The notes beneath the pieces were generated by a model that saw nothing but the letters and a program-made list of their open reading frames with translations, was not told the DNA's origin and made no database searches. Both the position numbers and the translations under genes were made by a program. DNA of 64,000 bases from Montifringilla adamsi (Eukaryota > Chordata > Aves > Passeriformes > Passeridae), in the NCBI GenBank assembly GCA_017590115.1, contig JAGGNK010010225.1:8730834-8794833 (forward strand). The letters are read 5' to 3'. Positions 11,541 to 24,625 of the stretch are shown here, in pieces (the stretch's first letter is position 1; each line of letters opens with the position of its first letter).

Positions 11541-12159
11541 AGGCTATTGGTGCAAATCTGAAACATTCAAACTGCTCTTAAATATTTTGTCTGTACTTTT
11601 CTGTAGCCTCTTTAACTTTCCTAGCTCTGCAATATTTTTTCTTCATACATCCAACATATATATCAGTTACATTTTACACTTAAATAGATGTACCTCCATC
11701 AAGCTTCTTCCTGCCTTTCAGTGTGCTACTTGTTTATTTGGTGTTTTGACACAATTTGTTTCCTAGTTATTATATTACATTATATATCATTTTCAAAAAA
11801 AGCATGAGGTTATTAATGACTTACACTTATCCAGAGTATGCTGTAGCATTTTCTTTGCAATGAACTCTGTTATCCCTGTTTCTCTACTACTTTTACACTT
11901 TGAAAAAATGTTTTCACCAACATTATCTGCTTTGTGTTTTCTTTATTATGCAAGGCTAGTAATTTTGTTTAATTGTAATGATGAAGTGCCATGAAAAGCA
12001 AGCAGTTGCTAATCTGAGAGTTGTGATAAAAATACCCTAAATAAGATTGAGCTAGGGTTACACAGGCAGCCTTCATCTGAAACTTCTATCTTTTGAATTC
12101 TTCACTTGAAAAAACTTTCCTGAACAAGGCAGCTATTTATTGTTTTCCCAGTGAGGCAT

Positions 12160-12520
12160 AGGTTCTTCTGAGATTTCTTTCCAGACCCAGGTCTGACCTT
12201 CTGCTTTATCTTTTTCTGCCCATATGTTTCTTTGCCAAGCCTCTCTCCCCCTGGCTCTGTACCTTCCTCCCTAGTTTTTTCATCTTCCAGTATAATTTTT
12301 CTTACCCAGCCAATCCTTCCAGGCCTGCCACCTAAATTTTCTCCCTAGTGCTCCCCATATCAGCTGCTCTCTGGACTCTTCAACTGCTCACACGTGTTTT
12401 GTTCTGCCAACTTCCTCTTTCCCCACAGCATCATTCCTTTTCTGTTTCTTCCCTTTCTCCCTTGCTACCTCCTTCCCAAACTTTTCCTCCAGCAGTTTCT
12501 CCTCCAGTTTTAATGTTCTC
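12160..12520. repeat. Pyrimidine-rich zone
   Basis: The plus strand is strongly enriched in C and T over about 360 bases, with many short tcttcc, ccttcc and ctctctcccc words but no regular period. This explains the opposing open frames at 12348-12585, which give proline/serine/leucine-rich or lysine/glutamate-rich translations and are not genes. Such tracts can be old decayed microsatellites. Confidence 0.55.
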
Positions 12521-13035
12521 CCTTCTGAGACACTTTGATATCCAGCCTTAGAGGGAAAACTATCACTTCCGCTATCCTCATGCATCCACTGCTCTCCAGA
12601 TCAGCTTTATTTCCTGTGGTGCATCATGGGCAGAGTAATCACCCTGCCAAAGTACAGTTTCAAAGCCAGAAACATAAGAGCTGTTTAAAGAGAAGATCAC
12701 CAGGATGTTTTAAGGCAACTCTTGAAAATAATTGAAAAACTAAAACATAAAACATTCTCCTCTAAATTGTCCTAGGCCAAAACTCTGGACTGAAAAACAT
12801 GAACTTAACATGGCTGAAATTGGGTAACTGAAACCAGGATTTATAGCTGCTTCAGCACTGATAATGCAGAACATACTGGGAAAATACAGTAGCTATTGTG
12901 TCCCTTGTGCACATTTTCCATGGTCATATTAATTTTATAACACTGGCATTGTAGTTATTTCTTACATGTGGCACTGAAATCAGTGGCATGTGTAAGAGAA
13001 AATAGGGAGACATCTATTATATTGTTCTGCAGTAG

Positions 13036-13056
13036 TTTGTTTGTTTGGTTTGTTTA
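13036..13056. repeat. Short TTTG microsatellite
   Basis: Four to five imperfect TTTG units (tttgtttgtttggtttgttt) lie in unique sequence. Confidence 0.7.
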
Positions 13057-13337
13057 ATAGAAAAATTCCTTCATTCAAAAATTGTCAGGGCTGACAAAAA
13101 AAATCTGTTATCAGTGAATAAACAAGTTTCCTTGTACATCCAGGTTTTCCATTGACAACCTTGTAAGCACAAATACTGAATACAAATTTCCTCCCTCATA
13201 CCTGAAGGTAAATGGTCTGTACTTGCCAACATCCCTTCAGCAACAGGCTCTTAAGAAACAAAGAAACCTTTGGAGACAAGTTTCTGAACTCTGCATGCAC
13301 AGGGAGAAGGACAGCTGCATAAAAGGCTTTTGCAACT

Positions 13338-13641
13338 TGTTGGACTTTTCACAAGGGCATGTAGTGACAGGGTGAATGGCTTTAAAATGAAAGAGGGCGG
13401 GTTTAGATTAGATATTAAGAAAGAATTCTTTACTGTGGGGGTATTGAGGCATGGGCACAGGCTGCCCAGAGAAGATTTGGATGCCCCATCCCTGGAAGTG
13501 TTCAAGGCCAGGTTGGATGGGACTGAGCAACCTGACCCAGCCGGAGGTGTCCCTGCCTATGGCAGCGGGATTGGAACAAGAGGATCTTTAAGGTCCCTTC
13601 CAACCCAAATCATTCTATGATTCTTTAATGATTCTATGATC
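13338..13641 (+). mobile_element. CR1 LINE, short 3' fragment, plus strand
   Basis: The sequence runs from the acaagggcatgtagtgacag block through agattagatattaagaaaga and the ggtcccttccaaccc 3' segment. It ends in the CR1 terminal microsatellite (attctatgattctttaatgattctatga). It is about 300 bases long and so only the last codons of ORF2 plus the 3' end. The open frame at 13330-13620 is this decayed tail and not a gene. It is the only plus-strand CR1 in the window and keeps the clearest terminal repeat. Confidence 0.95.
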
Positions 13642-15139
13642 TTTGAAAGTACACATCTACTTATAGCCATCTAAACATTTTCTGAGCACCTCTTTGGCTA
13701 AAGGAAAAATTTCACTTTTACATATGTTATCGTTCTTGCTTGAAAAATTATATTTATAAGAAGAATTTCATCCTGATGTATGCAAGTCTGCAGCCTATGG
13801 AAGACCCCTTGTTCCTGGAATGTGGTGAGAACATAATGGCTAAGGAGCAGACAGAAAATCCAAAGCACTTTGGGGTTTTCTTTCTGGTTTTTAAAAAGGG
13901 GTTGATAAATTTGAATATGGATTTCCATCTTCTTGGGCTTATGTAGAATGCCATAAGAGAAAAAATGCAAGAGAATCTTTTCTCCATAAAATTTAGAGGC
14001 CCTAAGTATAATTTGTAGCAACATGTAGCAAAAATCAAGAAGCAACACGTTGTTAGTTTCTAGATGGTAAAAGGAAAAATGAGCAAAACCCTACAAGCTG
14101 GTTTAGTGATGAAGAGCTAGGAGCAGCCTTTTCTTTTTCATGTGCCCTAGATTTTTCTTTATTGTTAGCTTGGGATTAGCTTTAGTTATATTAATGTTAC
14201 AGGATGTGTAGTAAATGAAGGTGTTGTGGGAAGGTTTTGGAACAGGTAAATACTGCTTCCTAGGTTATATTATTGCTGTTTTCTAAACACTTGCCCTCTG
14301 CACTCCCAGAATTTGATAGTGCTAATGTCTCCTGGACAACTTCTAAAACCTCTCAATTTCATACTTTCCTCCTTTATAGATTAAAGAAATTTATGTTAAA
14401 AGGGGCCCTGTAGAAGTTAGTGCTTTTAGTGATAATCACTAGTGTTAAGAAATCTCTCTGGGGCACCAAATTGTCTGTAATACCCATAATATAAATTATT
14501 AACTGAAGTAAAATCAGAAATAAAAAACTTCAGGGAAAAATAATGGGGAGGTAATGATTCAAAATGGTAAAAGAAAAATCACTTGCCTTGTAATTCATCC
14601 TTATAAAAATTCAACCATAATATCCAGTTCCCATGAACAAGTGGGAATAAAATAAATTAATTTTTCCTAAGATTTCCCTGGTTTATGTTTCTAAACTCTT
14701 CTCCTACCATCATGGTGTAGATGTTTCCTTTTTTACTTAAAAAAAGAAGCCTCTACTGGCTCTCCTGCAAGCCTCTGCCTGGATTTTTTTTTTGCTTAAA
14801 TAAACACACCCAGTGAAAAGTCCACTTGGATATTTACAGGCCTGTTTGAATATCTATCAGAAGAAGACAGTGATTTCAGTATTAATGGATTCTTCGAAAT
14901 GGATAGCATATTATCAACTGATCAGATCTTTTTGGCCTTTTTTTCATTCCTAGTTGAAGCAGATATTCTCCTGGTGTTTTGAGGAACAAAATCTCCTAGT
15001 GGATGGATTGAATTTCCTGTATTAGATATATTTACTTTCCTCTAATCCGTTGTCTCCCTGAATCCCTGAGCAGCAAGGCTCATCTTGGAGGAGGCTGAAC
15101 ATTGAAGGAAGTGGGGCAGAAGCGTTGGGCAGCACAGGG

Positions 15140-15345
15140 ACAGAGTTCAGAGCCACCGCCGCCACCACCACCGCGTGTTCAGGTGGGTTTACACTGTGGC
15201 TGTTCTCCTACATTAGCAAGGGTTTTACTTGCTTAATTAACAGATGTCTTGACTTTTATGCAGCTTTCCTTAATTGTCCCAAAGAGGCTTTTAACTGTTA
15301 CTTTCCCCCCTTGGATTTTGTTGCAGATTCCAGCTGACCTTCTCT
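15140..15345 (+). promoter_or_regulatory. Candidate conserved non-coding patch with mini-intron signals
   Basis: A CpG-bearing trinucleotide run (ccgccgccaccaccaccgcg, about 15155-15174) is followed by CAG|GTGGGT (donor-like, intron base 1 at 15183). A pyrimidine-rich TTTTGTTGCAG (acceptor-like, ending 15326) lies 144 bases after the donor. The sequence between contains TTAATTAA-type homeodomain words. A 144-base intron is short but possible in vertebrates. The whole span is open in one frame with or without the intron, so the frame gives no evidence either way. It may equally be a conserved enhancer. Confidence 0.25.
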
Positions 15346-15534
15346 GTGGCTATTCACTGCAGGCACGTCACTCCTCTCCTCTTGCATGACATATGAAGAG
15401 AAGCTAATTCAAAGCATTCATTGTTTATGGCTGGGTTTTTTCAGTTCCTTTGGCTTCAGGGGTTTAAAGCTGGGGAACAGCTAATCAAAGGCTAGTGCAG
15501 AAAACTGATTTCAGCTGTCTCTTATAGGTTTCAC

Positions 15535-15552
15535 TTTTTTTTTTTTTTTTTC
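15535..15552. repeat. T18 homopolymer
   Basis: A run of 18 T followed by cccaagc. It is a simple repeat or a minus-strand A-tail of an unrecognised retrocopy. Confidence 0.85.
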
Positions 15553-18500
15553 CCAAGCATCTTCCCCCCTCTCTAATGCAGTCCCCTTCCCTAGAACTGA
15601 GAAAAAAGTAAAAGCAAGTTTAAAATTTCTAGAAAGGCATGCCTAGCTACAGGAAATTAAGGGCTGGTGGGCCATTTTTATGCCCTGTATCCCTTCACTT
15701 AAATACTCAGTTGTTGCTGATGGCTGCCTTGTGCACTAACAAGCTTTTCTCCAACCTTAACCGTGTTTACTACCTGCTTGTAACCAGGGGTGCATACAGC
15801 AACTTCAGAGAAAACAGCCCTCTTTATGGCCAGGGTTTAAGCCAAAGCCAGCTGCATTTTCCTCTCTGTCTTCTTGAAAGGAGAGATCTGTTTCCTTCAA
15901 CAATACTGTTTATAACTTCACCAGATGAAAACTGTCATATCCCATTTCCACTGAGACTCAGTGGTACCTATTCACTGGCTGCAGAATTAAGAAAACTGAA
16001 CTTAGTTCAGCTTTAATGCTTGCATACACACCATGCAGATTTCCTTCAAATGAGCCCGGAAATTATAAATATCATCTCATTAAAAAAAAAATTTAAAAAA
16101 ATTGCTGTCTCCAAAGGTCAGTTCCGAAATGTTGTGACCTGTGATATCCTTTAGTATTGGCTGCATTTCCCATAAACTATGTGAATTCTGGATGAGATGA
16201 CTGCTCAGGCTGGAGTTATATTTTCAACACCAAGTAATGAGACAGTTATATCTTTTCAAGTGCCATAAACATTGCAAAATGAGTTTTCTAATCATAAGAC
16301 TACCAATCCAAACAACCACAACTATATGAAACTCTGCTATATATTTCAAGTAAATGTACTTTTAACGTGTTGCTTGAATTGGGAGAACATTTCCTATATA
16401 AGCCTGATTTGTATTTTTATTTATAGTCCAAGTACATTTACCTATTTTTTTTTTCCCAGTGATTTCTGGGTTACCAGAAAAATTATTTCTATGTGACTGG
16501 AGAAATTATTTTAGATAAAACAGCTCCCAGTCCCTGGAAACTATCTTACTTTATAACTACTTGGAAGCTCAAGAAATAAATCTTCATTGCTTTACTCTCT
16601 GACAGACACCAGTGAGCAGAATGATGAAAGGGAAAATTTAGGATCTTCATATGGTAAAGAGGGATAGGAACATTTTTCTGTTGTAAATCCTGTATTCCTT
16701 GTCTTTGATGAATATGAAGCATTTTGAGTACAATGTAATTCTCTACATTAGAGTCTGGTTCTTAAGGTCTCTCTTGGCATATTTCAGCTTTGTAACCAGA
16801 TTAGCAGATCACCTGGCAAAAGGGTGGGTCTAAATTCTCTCTGTACCTTACAGAGAGAGTAGTCACACAGCTTTCAATTTATGCACATTTATCCCCAGTT
16901 CTTTCAGAAAATTATTTCAGAGCAGCAGTCTATCAGGAGATGCTACCACTGCTTTTAAAGTGTATGTGACAAATTATTAACCAACTTCCCCAGATATATT
17001 AAAGATAAATTTTAGATTAAACTGCTTTACAGTTCTGTTACACACCGGATTTATATTTTAAGATTAGAAACTTGACTGGAATAGATTCTTTTTCATCTTA
17101 GTCCTTTTATGGGATGCATTATTACAATAAGTCCATGAAAGTGTTCTTGGAGCTTTTACAGTACTATTGGATTTTCACTGGATTCTCATTTTGGTAGAAC
17201 ATGCAATAGTTTTGCTGTTAAGCAAGCCTAGATCTTGAAACATGGATTTGTAAAGCTAGGCCCCCACTGTATTTGGTAATTAGCAAACTCCTCTGTAACT
17301 GAGTCCTGGAGTCATGTAGAAGCTTTTTTAGAAGATGATGCTAGACATTATGTTTCTAAATAATTTACTGCAATTTTTTTTTCTATTGGTTGAAAGGCTT
17401 TTATTTTCTGTCATTCACTCCATAGGGAAGTAGTATTCTATGAGACTTTTGCTGGTTTTCCTTTTTCTGATTAGAGAATGTGATGTGGCTATCTGCAAGG
17501 ATGATCCAGAGGTGTAGAAATATTTTATCTAACCATCTAACCTTAAAATGTTTCAGAAATGTAGGTGAAAAGCTGCAGGCCAGCTCTTTTTGTGGTCTTC
17601 ACCCCATGAACATCCATGATGTCGACCCTGAGCATCACCTTGGCTGGAAGCTGATATCTCATGCTGAAGATCCTTAAGGAACTTTAAGCAAAAGTTAAAA
17701 CACATCTGACCATGGTCTGGTGTCCCCACTGCCTTGCCATACCCAGGGAAAAAACACATTCTTCATTTGCCAGGGCTGCTACTTTGTCTCCTTTGTCAAC
17801 TTGCACTCAATTTACTTTGGTGTTTTATTATTCTCCTGTGCCAAATTGGCTTTATCCTTGCAAGAAACTCTGAAAAGAATCTGAGTCCTTTCTGAAGACT
17901 GTGCAATTCTTTGTTCATTAATATAAAGACAACTTTGGAATTAGGTAGAATGAAGAATCAGTCTCCATAGGAGTCTCTGGCAGATAGCTACACTCCTCTG
18001 ATTTCAACTTCCCCTGCAAAATTTTCTTAATCTGATTTCTAAGTAGATTCTGTACCAAATTGCTTACAGAAATTGTGTTATTCTGTAGAATATTTGCTGC
18101 TTCTTAGATCTGGAGAGGAAAAAAAAAAAAAGCTTACTTTTCCCAAGTTGGTGCTATAGATACAAGCCGCTTTTGTAGAACCCCTATTTAGTGACAGATT
18201 TGCATTACAAAATAATAGCTAGATTCCTATGACCTTATTTCAACTTATTTGTTCAGTAAAAGCAAATACCAGGAACCCTACTAAAAAACGTCCAAATAAT
18301 CCAACATAACTTTTCATGAAAGGCACTTGTCACATACACGGCTATTCATAAAGAAACACAAAAAATGGAAGACATACTCACTGGTGAATTTAGTTCCTCG
18401 AAGCCCTACTTTTTCTTTGTTTTCTTCTTGGCATCTAAAAGAAATCTCCACTTACACTGAAAGCATATAATGCTTTAATCTACTCAAAGGTGTAAATTAA

Positions 18501-18911
18501 ACAGAATTATTAAACTTCCTTTGCTGACACTTAATTGCATATTTTCATTAAACATACTGAAGCAGTGTTTTATTTTTACAGTAACTTAATAAGAGAAAGT
18601 AGGCCTACCAAATTTCAATTAGATTTGCCTAGAAGGGAAGGCAAAGAGAGAAAAATAAGTATAGGAAATAATTGAATAAAAGATAATGGAAAATAATTCT
18701 GCTTGGTAATAAAAAGGTACAGAAACAAAATGGAATTTCCTGGTATTCCAAGGAAAACCTCAAACAAGCTACAGCTGAATGGATGAGAAGTTTACTACTT
18801 TTCTATTTCAGCTTATGCTGGGTTGCTGCAGTGAATGGATTCCACAGGCTGCATATTTGAGAGCTTGTGGTCAGACCTGCGTGCTTTTCACTGAGGGGCC
18901 AGTGTTTAAAT

Positions 18912-18962
18912 AATAAATATGCATTGAGAATAGCAGTATTAAAAAAAAAAAAAAAAAAAAAA
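18912..18962 (+). repeat. A22 tract behind an AATAAA signal
   Basis: AATAAA at 18912-18917 is followed 24 bases later by an uninterrupted run of 22 A (18941-18962). That spacing matches the 3' end of a polyadenylated transcript, so this could be the tail of a processed retrocopy on the plus strand. The upstream few hundred bases resemble no gene I recognise and no target-site duplication was found. AATAAA is also common by chance in AT-rich DNA. Confidence 0.45.
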
Positions 18963-19244
18963 GAAGCTTTAGGGAATTCCATAGCAACAGTATTTTCCTG
19001 AATTAATTACAATACCATGTGGAGTGCTGCACGTGAGCACAGAGTTACGGGTTAAGGTTGGTTCATTTAAAGAATAGGGTTTTGTCAGGGTAAAGTCTAA
19101 TTAAGTGTGTGGACATGAGAGGGATGTTTGCTTTCATTTGTTATCTTTCGATATCCCTGTCAGACAACTCAAGATCACAGGCAGTGCCCTAACAGTGGGT
19201 CATTTTGCTTCTCCAAACCCTGCTGTTATCACTGCTGTAAGCCC

Positions 19245-19319
19245 TTTTTTTTTTCATTTTTTTTCTTTTTTTTTTTTCTTTTTTGTTTGTAGAGACAAAT
19301 ATCTTTTGTAGAGACAAAT
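19245..19319. repeat. T-rich tract with a 19-bp tandem duplication
   Basis: An interrupted T-tract (19245-19284) runs into tttgtagagacaaata, present twice with a period of 19 bases (19286 and 19305). Slippage next to the homopolymer is a likely origin. Confidence 0.7.
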
Positions 19320-19641
19320 ACATTGCATATGTAAAGACATTGGCAAGCTGCGGGAAATTCAGGCATCAGTGACAGCACAGCTCTGGGAAACATTCACGAA
19401 TTAACCAGCTGAGGGAGCACAATGCATCGGTTTTTCAGTAACGGCACAATGGACTTTAGGGACTTCTAGAAGAAACAGCGTGGTAACTATTAAGTCTGCT
19501 TCACTTAACTCTCCAGTGAAACATCTGAGGGTCCTTCTTCTCTCGTGGAGTAGTTTGGGTCAGAATTAATTTTTTTGAGGGGGTCAGAAGTGATCTTTAA
19601 AGGACGTGGCTGATCTGCTCCTTTATTCAACTTACTGGTCT

Positions 19642-19698
19642 AGAATATATATAAATAGACAGTACATACATATATACAGAATATATATAAGGAGACAG
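19642..19698. repeat. 36-bp AT-rich direct duplication
   Basis: The word agaatatatataa followed by agacag occurs at 19642 and again at 19678. ATAC/ATAT-rich sequence lies between the copies. This is simple-sequence expansion with no coding meaning. Confidence 0.6.
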
Positions 19699-20894
19699 TT
19701 TGATTTTAAAACTCTGAGGTGAAATCCTGGACCACTTGAAGCTAATGACAAAGTATATTTTATGAGATTAGAGCCAAGTGTTAAATTTTGCTCTAAATAG
19801 AGTTGTATTAACATGCAAATACAGTAATACTTGTATCATACCAGATCTATAGCCAGCTCAGCCCATGACCCTGCCTGTGGCAGACAAGCAACAACATCTG
19901 CAAAAGCAGGACAAGCAATCTGGGACCCAGAGAATTCTTGAGTTAGTTGGAGTATTTAATACAGGCTTGACAAAACAATTAGGGGACCAAATGGACAGAA
20001 GAGATTTGGTCTGTCTTTCAGTGTACATTAGCCAAGTTTTGCTGCTCTGCAGGACAGAAGCAAGCCAAGGTGTTCCTTCAGCTCTAAACTGCTGGGCATC
20101 CATGCAGGGATGTGCTGTGCTGCAGCTGAGGCAGTGTGTGGTTCCTCTGCAGAAAAGGCTTTTGAACTTGCTCTGCAGCCCATGATTATGCAGATAGGCA
20201 GTGCTGGGAGAGGAGAAGCTAACTGCTACCACATGTGAAACTCTGGTCCCAGGATATTGTTTTCATTATAGTTCTGTTCTCTGCAGCTACTCGGACTCTC
20301 AAGTGTCAGATTCCAGTTTGATTTCTTCATTAGGAAAGCCACTGCTTCAGTAGTAATGAACAACAGAAAGCACAAAAACACTCTGACAATGGTTGGTTTT
20401 GTTTAAAAATGTTAGCATGGGTTAGACAGTGTCTAACACTAATGCCTGGGACAGGTTCCTTTCATTATGCTTTGCATTTCTGGAAAATAACTCAGCCTGT
20501 TTTCACAGAAATTGGTTAAGCCATACAGCTTAGGTCTGAAAAGACATATAAACTAGTAATGCTGCTTATTTTTGAAAAGCAGTAAAACAGACTCTGCTCT
20601 TTGTAAAGGACTCAGAGTATGCTGCCATGCTGATTACCTACACACGTAACTCGTATACACATTAAAGTAAAATTGGTCACCCATTTCCTGAAACAGAAAC
20701 TGGGTCTCATGTTCCTGTAAGGCACTGTCCACCTCCAGAACAAAATATGACACCTTCAGGTTTTTTGCTCATAAGAAATACTGTAGATTACCTGGATTTT
20801 TATGGTATTGAACCTATGCCTTTCTTCAGTTTATGAGAGTAAATAAGCCCTAGTTCACTGGTTTTTACTTTACATTGAGTAAATTTTGCTAAAC

Positions 20895-20952
20895 TTTTTT
20901 TCCCTCTTTTTTTTCTTTTTTTCTTTTTTTTTTTTTTTTTGCTTGTTTGTTT
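20895..20952. repeat. T-rich tract with TTTG end
   Basis: Several long T-runs are broken by single C bases (20895-20940) and run into gcttgtttgtttgta. This accounts for the phenylalanine-rich open frame at 20886-21143, which is not a gene. The reverse complement would be an A-rich tail. Confidence 0.8.
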
Positions 20953-21396
20953 GTACTTCAGGAAATTTCTTCTCTTCCTGCCTTGGGCAAAAGTGGAGTT
21001 ATGGTAATGAAAATATGTACACAGTAAAAAAAAAAAGAGAAAATCTTTGTCCTAGAAGAAATGATAAGGAATGCTTTAAGGGTAGATTAAATCCATTCGA
21101 ACTATTAAGACTTTATTCCATGGTCTCTGCTTGTGAGAACTAAACTCCTTTTGATAAGAAAAATGCTTTCTTTTGGCCTTGTATAATTAATCTTGGAAAT
21201 TGGATAGGTGGATTTGGAGGTGCTGGTGAAATGTGAGGATTAAATTTTGAAATTTGACCAGCAATGCTGGGAAGACAAAGAGATGGCTGAACAAGCAGGG
21301 GCATCTGCAGCTGCCAGCACAGGTAGGCTGCATTTTCCTGCCAGAATGAGACTCTTCACCACTGCCCCCACTTTTCTAGCATCAAGAACAATGAAG

Positions 21397-21435
21397 CAGA
21401 TCTTCTCTTGGAAGTATCAGATCTTCTCTTGGAAG
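21397..21435. repeat. 18-base repeat at 21-base spacing
   Basis: The word cagatcttctcttggaag occurs exactly twice (21397-21414 and 21418-21435). The copies are perfect, so this small duplication is probably recent compared with the 55-bp duplication at 6.04 kb. Confidence 0.8.
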
Positions 21436-24400
21436 GAAAGTCAAAAGTATATTTTGCTGGTCCTCTTAGGGTTTTCTAACTTGATGAGATTAGCATGATT
21501 TAGGACCTGTGCACTGGCATGAGCAGAGATAGAGGCAAGCAAAAGTAATGTTTATGTACCACATAACATACCATTTGAAGCATTTCTCCTTATCCAGCTT
21601 GACCAGAATTACTGTATTCCTGCCAGATTCGGTTTGTGCCAGCTGCCTCTCCTTCAGCATTTGATTTCCTGAAGACACCATGGCAAAGTCACTGTATGAA
21701 ATAGGAAATGTAGAACAGAGACAAGTAAGTTTTGCTCTATTATTTGATGGGTCATTGATTTTGACTATAACTTAGCAGCAATACTTTCCTACTGGAGAGC
21801 CCAAAGGGTACATTATGAGGAAAATAGTGGACCTCTACCATTTGCAGCTCATCTAAGGCTCTGAAATTACATGCCTGGATGTTGTGCACACCCTATTTTC
21901 ATAGGACTCTGGTCCAGGGACTGTTGGCCCACTGGACCTGGCTGTTAAGCAAAGAGAAAGAGAGGCAATCAATCAGTCTCATAAATAATGGCAAGGTAGG
22001 CCACCACATTGCAAGGTAAACAGGCCAGGCCAGTCTAGAAAGTTTTGCTGGCATAGTTATGCCATGAACCACCACCTGCATACATAATAAAGTTCTCACG
22101 GGCTTAAGCCTGTATAATGATGGCAAAAAGAGCCATCTAGCCCAGTCAGTCCTGTCTGTTCCCCAGAATCATGCACCTCCTGACTGGGTGAATATGGGAA
22201 ATGAGCACAAGTGTTCTCCCAGGAGAGTGGTGGGCATCAGCTGGGGAGAAGGAGGAGATTACAGGTTTAAGCTCTTCAAGAAACTGCAGTGTACAGTATG
22301 TCATTCCCAAAACATAGTGACTTCCATGCCAGCCCGAAGTCCCAAGTGAGGTGCCCTGTCACTGGGGTCCTGCTGGTGGCTGAATCCCTCTTCTCTTCCA
22401 TCTGTGGCTGCTTGCACAGTAGCACGATGCTGCTGTGGCTAATGCCCTGTCTCAGAGCAGCACGGACATGTCAGCTCCATCAGAGCTTGCTCAAGGGTCT
22501 TTAACAAGAAAAATAGAAGGGTTTTAATCATATGTTGAAAATCACCTGAGGAGAGGAATAAGTTACCACATTCATACATTTGCAAGTCACAGATTTCAAA
22601 GCCATTTCTCCTCATCCTCTCAGTTCATGGAAAAGAGTCTTCTTTCTTCCTTCCCTCTTTTAGGGCATAGAGATGTGTCAGAAAAAAGTTCTGTGTAATT
22701 ATTCTGATCTGCTTTACTCTATTCTCCAGCTGATGCCTGAGCTGGCTCAAAGGAAATGGTGGAGAAGGAGAGCAAGGCCTGTTTGTGAGCAGTTTGCACA
22801 GAGAGGCTTGGTTGTATCATAAAGCTACACCTTGGGCTCATGGGGATGAATAGGGCAGTTCATTGGTCTGAATGCTGCTGTTCCAGGTGCTCTGCACCTG
22901 TTGTTCTGCTCAGACATTGGCCTTTTTCCTTGCAGCTGTAACCATTTTAGACACTGGTTAAATAGACCTAATGCTGTGCACAGAGAATTAGGAGCTTGAA
23001 AACAAAGCTGGCATGTCATGCTTCTGTGTTCCTCAATAATGACTAAAATCATTCTGAAAAAAAACTTTTAAAGGATCGGGTTTCTATGTGGACTGCTCAG
23101 TTTCTATTGTACGTAATAAGATATTTTTATTCAAACCCTCCAGATGATTAGACAGTTTTGCCCATAGAACCTGGAATCCCTTTGGTTATGCCATTAAGTA
23201 TAATTTTTGCTCATTAGGAATAGATTAGGCAAATGCCACAAGAAAATAGAAACAAAAAAGATCAGAAATCCATAGTTACCTTATGAAAGCTGAATTTAAA
23301 AAAATTGCAAGGCAGTCTAAGACAGAAATCTTTCAACCCTAACACAACACAGACCATGTGATCTCATTTAAAAAAATCTCATTGACTTAATCACCCTAGT
23401 GCTTCCTCCAATCCTCCAGTCATAGGATGGGAAATCTGCACCTACTACCTGGTGTTAAATTCACACCTGTAATCCTACTTTCCAGATTATGATCAATTTC
23501 ATAGAAATTGCTTATGGATGTGGGTGACATGAACTTTGCCTTTTCTTTGTATCTCTATTCTCTTTGCAATTAAGTAGATTCATTTATCCTACTTTGATAA
23601 AAGCCATTTTGCAAATTATTTCCTGATAAATTTATAACTCTAGTCACTATCAAAAAAATTCAGACATCACCAAATTGATTCTCTGTTTTGATGACTTATA
23701 TAAAATGTGTTCTAACACATCCAGGTCTTTGTTAGTTACCAAAAGCAAATGAAAGTTATCTTTTAGAAGTAAAATATGCCTTCTTCAGGAACGTGTACTG
23801 GATTTTGCATGTCTGTCTGAAAGATGTAGGTGGCAGAGTCCCCTCAGTGACAGACTTGTAGGACAAGGGGTGGAGAGGCACATCCAGCAGCTGGCTGAGC
23901 AAGCCTTTAAAAATATCCAGGAGAAGAAACTGAGAGATGCCACTGAAGTAGGTGCTGAAGGACCTTGAGCTGGCCTTCTGCAATTAAAACCATCTGAGAG
24001 GCTGGGGGTCAGAAAGGGGCGTGAGGGAGGTCAGGAGCTGTCTGGAAAAGGTGTCCCTTGCAGCGGCGCCAAGGGCAGAGACGCAACCAAAGGGAAAGGA
24101 AGAGCTGGCCTCAGTGTTTGCTTTGGCCTAATTTCAAACAGAGCCCCTTCAGAATCTGTTTATACAATCCTGTCTTTCAAGAGCTGTTTTAATTTCTTTA
24201 ACTAAGGCTCTGTGAGCCCTGAAGGTTTGACTTATCCCATGGAAATCAGAAGATATGCAGTCTAGGGAGAGCTGATGTGGGCTTCACCAATGCTTTATGA
24301 GTTTCACATTCAGAAGCACTGGCTTTGTTTTAAAGCACTGCTGAGCAGAGATCTCGAGGAAGCATTGAGCTCTCTGATGGATACCAGGTCGTGGCTGTTA

Positions 24401-24625
24401 GAGCTTATGGCACAGACATTTTCTCAGCACAAAGTAATATACTGCAAATAAGTTACAGCAAGCTCTACTGTCATAATCCTGTCATTTGTATGCCTAATGT
24501 CTAACTTTGCTTTTCAATAAGTATTTTCACATCATATTTATAACTGTTGCTCATCTCTTGTATCTGGGCTACTACACATTTAATACCCAGAAATCTGTCA
24601 CTCATTAACATCAGCAAAAGACAGC

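Larger units (their letters stand above)
7346..13337. other. Unique non-coding stretch with scattered motifs
   Basis: No gene is supported. The stretch contains a possible tRNA-derived SINE relic (9280-9370), a CArG-box patch (10500-10665), a hairpin (11468-11540), a pyrimidine-rich zone (about 12160-12520) and a short TTTG repeat (13036-13056). There are short TG/A tracts at 9122-9134 and 9970-9985. The longest frame, 128 codons on the minus strand at 7613-7999, resembles no known protein and lacks flanking gene signals. Confidence 0.65.
13642..18940. other. Unique AT-rich non-coding stretch
   Basis: No gene is supported. Short frames exist on both strands (for example 125 codons at 15639-16016 and 116 codons at 13698-14048 minus), but none shows a known domain. 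Notable inside are the 15.1-15.35 kb patch with splice-like signals, a T18 tract (15535-15552) and A-runs near 16081 and 18120. Confidence 0.65.
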
